Made by a program: the position numbers and the translations under genes. A model generated the notes under the pieces. That model searched no databases and was not told the origin of the DNA. It saw only the letters and a list, made by a program, of their open reading frames with translations. This document shows positions 15,880 to 19,647 of a stretch of 19,647 nucleotides of DNA, one piece after another. The number at the start of each line of letters is the position of its first letter. The stretch's first letter is position 1. Origin of the DNA: SIG653 sp964509125 (GTDB lineage Bacteria; Bacillota; Clostridia; Oscillospirales; CAG-382); contig CAZDVZ010000034.1 in assembly GCA_964509125.1 (NCBI GenBank), positions 1-19,647 on the forward strand, in the 5' to 3' direction.

Positions 15880-16574
15880 CATCTTGCTCCTTCATGAGTA
15901 AATACAAGCTTTACTGTTTTGAATATAAGCTTTATATCCATGAGAAATGAGCGATTTTTTATGTATTCCATATCGTAAATGATCTTTTCTTCCGGCGCGA
16001 GTGAATATCCGCCGTTTACTTGTGCCAAACCCGTAAGTCCCGGCCTTACGGAAAGTCTGTTGCTGAATCCGTGTATATATGTTTCAAATTTGTCGTAAAA
16101 GATCTTTCTTTCAGGGCGAGGTCCGACAAAGCTCATTTGACCGACCAGGATATTCAAGAGCTGAGGAAGCTCGTCTAATCTGCATTTTCTGAGAAATTTG
16201 CCGATTTTGGTGCATCGCGGGTCATTTTCTTCTGCCCATTTTGCGCCGGTTGCCTCCGCGTTTTTGATCATTGTTCTAAACTTGATCAGGTGAAAATGTT
16301 TACCGTTTTTTCCCAACCTGTCTTGAACATAAATAGGGCCACCTCTGGAATCTATACATATAATAATTGAAATAATAATGCCAATGGGAAACAAAACGAC
16401 GAGCGCAACCATGGAAAAAACTATGTCAAAAAGTCTTTTGAAAAAAGAGTACATTATCCCACCGGCGGGGATCTCGCTTTCTATGAAAAATTCTTTCTTT
16501 TTTGTCGATTTTTTTAGTTCTTCTGTTTGAACAGAGCCTCTTGTTTCTTCGGGCGAAAAGTTTATTGTATCCAC
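15879..16574 (-). CDS. Initiating undecaprenyl-phosphate sugar phosphotransferase (monotopic PGT)
   Basis: Phosphoglycosyl transferase of the bacterial sugar transferase family (PF02397), which moves a sugar-1-phosphate from a UDP-sugar to undecaprenyl phosphate and starts repeat-unit assembly. It is the small, PglC-like form: polar extension 1-40, re-entrant membrane helix from MYSFFKRLFDIVFSM (41-75), VQDRLGKNGK, LIKFRTM, the catalytic Asp-Glu in RLDELPQL (D134, E135), MSFVGPRPE, and VRPGLTGLAQV (176-186). The start is GTG at 16574, 7 bases after gagg; an ATG two bases upstream is out of frame. An internal ATG at residue 41 would give the usual PglC N-terminus, so the 40-residue charged extension is unusual. 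It is the first gene after a strong promoter. Confidence 0.93.
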   Translation of the reverse strand: MDTINFSPEETRGSVQTEELKKSTKKKEFFIESEIPAGGIMYSFFKRLFDIVFSMVALVVLFPIGIIISIIICIDSRGGPIYVQDRLGKNGKHFHLIKFRTMIKNAEATGAKWAEENDPRCTKIGKFLRKCRLDELPQLLNILVGQMSFVGPRPERKIFYDKFETYIHGFSNRLSVRPGLTGLAQVNGGYSLAPEEKIIYDMEYIKNRSFLMDIKLIFKTVKLVFTHEGAR

Positions 16575-16698
16575 ATTTAAACCTCATTCTAAAATTTTTC
16601 GTTGCCGACACTCAATTGAAGAGCCGATACCTTGCATTTTAAAAGCCGTTATAGCTATTTCTGCACGAAAAAGGCGCATAAAGACAATTATCGACTCT
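16575..16698 (-). promoter_or_regulatory. Leader of the polysaccharide operon, about 124 nt
   Basis: From the predicted start near 16698 the transcript has an untranslated leader of about 124 nt before the GTG codon. I do not recognise a known riboswitch in it, nor a terminator hairpin. It is long enough to hold a control element. The ribosome site gagg lies at its 3' end. Confidence 0.4.
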
Positions 16699-16704
16699 AA
16701 AGTT

Positions 16705-16733
16705 ATAATATCATGTTTTTTGTGAAAAGTCAA
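16705..16733 (-). promoter_or_regulatory. Promoter of the polysaccharide operon
   Basis: On the minus strand, TTGACT (728-733 of 16xxx) and TATTAT (16705-16710) are separated by exactly 17 bp, close to the vegetative sigma consensus, with the start expected near 16698. It is the only strong promoter found ahead of the sugar phosphotransferase gene and probably drives the whole first block. Confidence 0.8.
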
Positions 16734-16739
16734 TAAAAA

Positions 16740-16924
16740 CCCTACTTTTTAGATATCGTCTGAATTTCAAAAAAAGCACTCGGTATGTTAACGAAAAATA
16801 AATTTCGACGAATTAAAGCGGCTGAAATATGATAAATGGCTCAAAATGTGCATAAACGATGAAAATATCGTTAACTATGTTTCTTCAAAATCAATACTTT
16901 GTGCCGAATAAGTTAATAAAGTGA
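16740..16924. promoter_or_regulatory. Dyad-rich region upstream of the operon promoter
   Basis: This gap between the acyltransferase terminator and the operon promoter has no gene. It contains two GTTAAC hexamers in opposite-facing contexts (16787-16792 and 16870-16875), a dyad aacgat/atcgtt around 6 bases (16855-16872) and a short ttcgacgaa palindrome (16804-16812). These could be regulator sites; none matches a named operator that I can assign. Confidence 0.3.
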
Positions 16925-16949
16925 CAAAAATTTACAATGATTTGTAAAT
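16925..16949 (-). terminator. Rho-independent terminator after the acyltransferase gene
   Basis: On the minus strand an 8-bp stem (atttacaa, loop atca, ttgtaaat) is followed at once by a run of T. It lies 12 bp past the acyltransferase stop. The stem is AT-rich. On the plus strand the hairpin is followed by cgttttt, so it could work in both directions. Confidence 0.7.
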
Positions 16950-16961
16950 CGTTTTTAATTA

Positions 16962-18023
16962 TCAATGACGTGTGTTTGCGTGGCGACGTTTGAAAAACTT
17001 CTTCTTTGCAGGTTTTCCTAAAACAGATGGGAATATTACGTCAATTACAATTTCGGCAATAAGACAAAGTGCGATGCTTAATACGGTTGCAATGAGCATG
17101 GCTATAAAAGAGTTGTTTTTTAACATATTTTTAATTACAGGGCATATCGTTTGGAAAAATACAATGGGAAATTTGTGCATGAGCAAAATTGCCATGGTGT
17201 GGCGTCCTATGTATGTTATAACTTTTATCCCATTAATTTTTAAACACAAAAATATAATCCCGAAAATTGAAAGCGACGCTGACAAAAAGTAAAGAGCAGG
17301 AACAGACAGATCGTTGACGATGTAATTTACCGTTCCGTTCACAAAGGCAAAACCTCCGCCTAAAACGATTAACGCGATGGATATTATAATTCCAACAACA
17401 TTTTTTTGTTTCCCAAAGTGCGTTGTTATGTTTGAATTTTTCACCATATATCCCAAAAGGAAAAAGAACATCAGATGGGGGATGGCGTCTATTTTAAAGG
17501 GCAGTAAATTTATTTTCAAAAATTGTCTCTCCAAAAGTGTAAAACCAAACAAAAAAACGCATATCGAAGGGATAAGAAATTTTGATCTGTTTTCCGAAAA
17601 TTTGCAAATTCCAAAGGATAAAATTAAAATGATAAACAGGGTGGGTAAAAACCAAAGAGGAGCGTTTGCGTCGGGATATCCCTTTAAAATATTGAAAAGC
17701 TGTGTTGGAACATCCCCCACATTTCTCGAAAGAGAATCTTTCACAAAGGAGCCTAAAATTGCATAAACAGCAGTTCCCAAAAGGGAAAAACAAACATAAG
17801 GCACGAGAAGTTGTTTTGCTTTTTGAGCAAGAAATGTCAAAAAGTCTTTTTTAACAGAGAAAACCAGCCCGGATAAAAAGAAAAACAACGGGACATGAAA
17901 CGAATATAAATACTGTCTGACCGCTCCGCTTGATACTGTGTGCCCCATAACAATGGCAAATATGCCAATAGCTCTCGCTGCATCAATATAGTTAAGTCTT
18001 TTATTGGAAATCTGATTTTTCAA
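16962..18023 (-). CDS. Acyltransferase family 3 membrane protein (OafA/fucose acetylase type)
   Basis: Integral membrane O-acyltransferase (PF01757), 353 aa with about ten hydrophobic helices. Members move acetyl or similar acyl groups to sugars on the outer surface. The N-terminal RLNYIDAARAIGIFAIVMGH with its conserved His, and FHVPLFFFLSGLVF, are diagnostic; RHTMAILLMHKFP appears late, and the tail is basic (KKKFFKRRH). The start is TTG at 18023 with ggatgag upstream; no in-frame ATG occurs until well inside the conserved domain. It has its own promoter and terminator, so it is a separate unit just before the polysaccharide operon. Its position suggests it O-acetylates that polymer, but another surface glycan such as teichoic acid or peptidoglycan is equally possible. 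Confidence 0.88.
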   Translation of the reverse strand: MKNQISNKRLNYIDAARAIGIFAIVMGHTVSSGAVRQYLYSFHVPLFFFLSGLVFSVKKDFLTFLAQKAKQLLVPYVCFSLLGTAVYAILGSFVKDSLSRNVGDVPTQLFNILKGYPDANAPLWFLPTLFIILILSFGICKFSENRSKFLIPSICVFLFGFTLLERQFLKINLLPFKIDAIPHLMFFFLLGYMVKNSNITTHFGKQKNVVGIIISIALIVLGGGFAFVNGTVNYIVNDLSVPALYFLSASLSIFGIIFLCLKINGIKVITYIGRHTMAILLMHKFPIVFFQTICPVIKNMLKNNSFIAMLIATVLSIALCLIAEIVIDVIFPSVLGKPAKKKFFKRRHANTRH

Positions 18024-18058
18024 GTTATCTCATCCTTTATTGATTTTAGTTTTTTTAT

Positions 18059-18087
18059 ATTATAATACGTTTGAAATAAAAATTCAA
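18059..18087 (-). promoter_or_regulatory. Promoter of the acyltransferase gene
   Basis: On the minus strand TTGAAT (18082-18087) and a perfect TATAAT (18059-18064) are 17 bp apart, with the start expected near 18052. That gives a short leader of about 28 nt before the TTG codon. Confidence 0.82.
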
Positions 18088-18110
18088 GTTTTTTTAACAC
18101 AAAAGAATTT

Positions 18111-18154
18111 GGGACTATTTCAAGCAAGATTGAATTTTTGCTTGAAACAGTCCC
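18111..18154 (-). terminator. Long hairpin after ddh
   Basis: Arms of 17 bases (18111-18127 and 18138-18154; gggact...caagcaa against ttgcttg...agtccc) pair with a single mismatch around a 10-base loop. It sits 18 bp after the ddh stop, and the following minus-strand bases are aaattctttt. The structure should end or strongly shield the dapB-ddh transcript; the T-run is weak. Confidence 0.75.
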
Positions 18155-18172
18155 TTATTATCATTGAAAAAA

Positions 18173-19150
18173 TTATAACATTGTTGCAAAAAGTTCTTCC
18201 GGTGTTTTGGGGGATAAATACAAGGGCGGAATTTCAAAAATTGTTTTACAACCTTTAAAACCTTCCCGCTTCATCCTTACTGCTGCTCTCGCAAAAGCGG
18301 TAAGAACGCTCCCTGTAAATTCGGGGTTGGAATCTAATTTAAGAGAAAATTCAATTCCGCTTGTATTATCATTTCCTGTTTTGCCTGTTCGGATAACCGC
18401 TCCGCCGTGAGGGATTCCGCTATGGTCTCTCTCAAATTCGTCTTCTGTGATGAAATTTACCGTTGTAATGTAATCTGAAAAATAGTTTGGCATGGTGACA
18501 ATGGTTTCACGAATAAGATTGAGATCTGCTCCATCTTCAGCAACTACAAAGCATTCTCTCAAATGCTTATCTCTTGTAGAGAGAGCGGGCATTTCTCCGT
18601 TCCTTACTTTTGCCAAAGCTTCTTCTCTGGGAATAGTGTATTGTTTTGCGTTTTTAACGCCGGAAATGCGCCTTATCGCATCTGAATGACCTTGGCTTAC
18701 GCCTTTGCCCCAAAAAGTGTAGCTTTTCCCTTCGGGGAGCGCAGACTCTGCATAAAGTCTGTTTACGGAAAAAAGTCCGGGATCCCATCCAACGGAGATA
18801 ACGGCAATATTTTCGCCTTCCAGCGCGGCTTTATTAACATTTTCTCTGTGAACGGGGATTTTAGCGTGGTTGTCAAAGCTATCAACAACGGTGAAATGCT
18901 TTGCAAGAAACGGTGTCATTTCAGGAAGATCGGTTGCGCTTCCTCCGCAAATTACAATTACGTCAACCTCGTCTTTTAGAGTGAGAACATTGTCATACAG
19001 TACGGTTTTTGCTTTGGCGTCGGAAATTTTCAGTCCGTCCCTTCTTGACACTACCGCAACAAGCTCCATGTCTGCGTTTTGTTTTATGGCACTTTCAACA
19101 CCTTTGCCTAAATTTCCGTATCCCGCAATGGCAACTCTGATCTTGTTCAT
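18173..19150 (-). CDS. ddh: meso-Diaminopimelate D-dehydrogenase
   Basis: NADPH-dependent meso-DAP dehydrogenase (EC 1.4.1.16), which converts tetrahydrodipicolinate plus ammonia to meso-DAP in one step, bypassing the succinylase or acetylase routes. The protein (325 aa, matching the usual 320-326) has the Rossmann motif IAGYGNLGKG (8-17), VVSRRDG, VDSFDNHAKIP, ISVGWDPGLFSVNR, and FWGKGVSQGHSDAIRRI, all family signatures. The C-terminal GSVLTAFARAAVRM matches as well. The ATG has a strong aggaggg ribosome site in the 10-bp gap after dapB, so the two are co-transcribed. meso-DAP feeds both lysine and peptidoglycan cross-bridges. Confidence 0.96.
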   Translation of the reverse strand: MNKIRVAIAGYGNLGKGVESAIKQNADMELVAVVSRRDGLKISDAKAKTVLYDNVLTLKDEVDVIVICGGSATDLPEMTPFLAKHFTVVDSFDNHAKIPVHRENVNKAALEGENIAVISVGWDPGLFSVNRLYAESALPEGKSYTFWGKGVSQGHSDAIRRISGVKNAKQYTIPREEALAKVRNGEMPALSTRDKHLRECFVVAEDGADLNLIRETIVTMPNYFSDYITTVNFITEDEFERDHSGIPHGGAVIRTGKTGNDNTSGIEFSLKLDSNPEFTGSVLTAFARAAVRMKREGFKGCKTIFEIPPLYLSPKTPEELFATML

Positions 19151-19160
19151 AAGCCCTCCT

Positions 19161-19647
19161 TTATACCCTTACCAAATCGGACATATTATATTCTCCCGCA
19201 CATTGCTTTATAATAAATTCCGCTGCTTTTACTGCACCTTCTGCAAATACTTTACGGTCAAACGCTTCGTGCTTGAGAGAAATTTGTTGTGTTCCTGTGT
19301 TGATAATAACTTCGTGTTCACCAACAATATTCCCCGCTCTTATGGCGTGGATACCAATTTCGTTTTTTGCTCTTGTTCCGTATCCGCTTCTGCCTTGAAC
19401 AAGCTGTGCATCTGTACGAACAGTTTTTATTTTGTCAGCAAGTAATATCGCTGTGCCGCTTGGGGCATCGGCCTTTTTGTTGTGGTGTTTTTCAATTATC
19501 TCAATGTCGGCATCGTCAAACAATGCGGCGGCGACTCTGGAGATCTCACCGAGAAACGCGATTCCGACGGACATATTGGCGCTTCTGAAAAGAGGGATCT
19601 TGTTTGAAGCTTCCTTTATTATTTCGAGTTCTTCTTCCGTTTGACCC
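19161..19647 (-). CDS. dapB: 4-Hydroxy-tetrahydrodipicolinate reductase, 3' part (5' end beyond window)
   Basis: C-terminal 161 codons of DapB (EC 1.17.1.8), which reduces the DapA product with NAD(P)H to tetrahydrodipicolinate, the substrate of the next gene's enzyme. The frame stays open to the window edge, reading GQTEEELEIIKEASNKIP, then FRSANMSVGIAFLG, so the Met at 19574 is internal, not the start. The signature EKHHNKKADAPSGTA carries the catalytic His pair and Lys, and IHAIRAGNIVGEHEV and SLKHEAFDRKVFAEGAV are typical of the C-terminal domain. The N-terminal Rossmann part (about 90 residues) lies outside. It ends 10 bp before ddh. Confidence 0.95.
   Translation of the reverse strand, partial: GQTEEELEIIKEASNKIPLFRSANMSVGIAFLGEISRVAAALFDDADIEIIEKHHNKKADAPSGTAILLADKIKTVRTDAQLVQGRSGYGTRAKNEIGIHAIRAGNIVGEHEVIINTGTQQISLKHEAFDRKVFAEGAVKAAEFIIKQCAGEYNMSDLVRV

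Noticed and set aside
16575..16698. Operon leader considered as a known riboswitch (cyclic-di-GMP or other)
   Set aside because: None of the conserved core motifs I know could be found; only a generic leader is claimed.
19161..19574. dapB as a short gene starting at the Met at 19574
   Set aside because: The frame stays open and matches DapB up to the window edge, so this Met is internal and the gene is cut by the window.

Overview
The window reads as a chromosomal piece of a low-GC Gram-positive bacterium, most likely a gut-type member of the Clostridia. That rests on strong AGGAGG-like ribosome sites, occasional TTG and GTG starts, EpsG- and LicD-family proteins, a DapB-Ddh lysine branch and an IS200-type element; no rRNA or marker gene fixes the taxonomy. 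Every intact gene is on the minus strand, so transcription runs from high to low coordinates. The only plus-strand coding trace is an IS200 transposase tail at the left edge.

Right edge (about 18100-19647): the 3' part of dapB is followed 10 bp later by ddh, encoding meso-diaminopimelate dehydrogenase. Together they take dihydrodipicolinate to meso-DAP by the one-step shortcut. A long hairpin closes the unit. An acyltransferase-3 membrane protein (16962-18023) follows with its own near-consensus promoter, a TTG start and its own terminator.

Centre (481-16733): a Wzx/Wzy-type surface polysaccharide locus. A near-consensus promoter at 16705-16733 drives an initiating phosphoglycosyl transferase, a GT2, a GT4, an EpsG-type polymerase, a second GT4 and a LicD-family phosphotransferase, nearly all coupled by 1-4 bp overlaps. 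Next comes a very large secreted protein (1695 aa): signal peptide, NAGPA-type phosphodiester glycosidase domain, carbohydrate-binding and Ig-like modules, a Cys-rich part, cell-wall-binding-like repeats and five tandem 84-residue repeats. It ends at a 30-bp perfect palindrome. After an AT-rich gap with a degenerate 39-bp tandem repeat, the second polysaccharide block holds a GT4, a GT2, a polysaccharide pyruvyl transferase and the Wzx-like flippase.

Read together, one phosphoglycosyl transferase plus five glycosyltransferases could build a repeat unit of up to about six sugars on undecaprenyl phosphate. Pyruvyl transferase and LicD would make it anionic, the flippase would export it, and the EpsG-like protein would polymerise it. 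The most intriguing point is that the enzyme likely to add a phosphodiester substituent (LicD) is followed directly by a secreted enzyme of a family that hydrolyses sugar phosphodiesters, carried on a repeat-rich binding scaffold: a possible write-and-edit pair for surface phosphodiesters. No chain-length regulator, tyrosine kinase or ligase is visible here.

Left edge (1-480): a frameshifted 3' remnant of an IS200 tnpA with a row of right-end stem-loops, convergent with the flippase gene.
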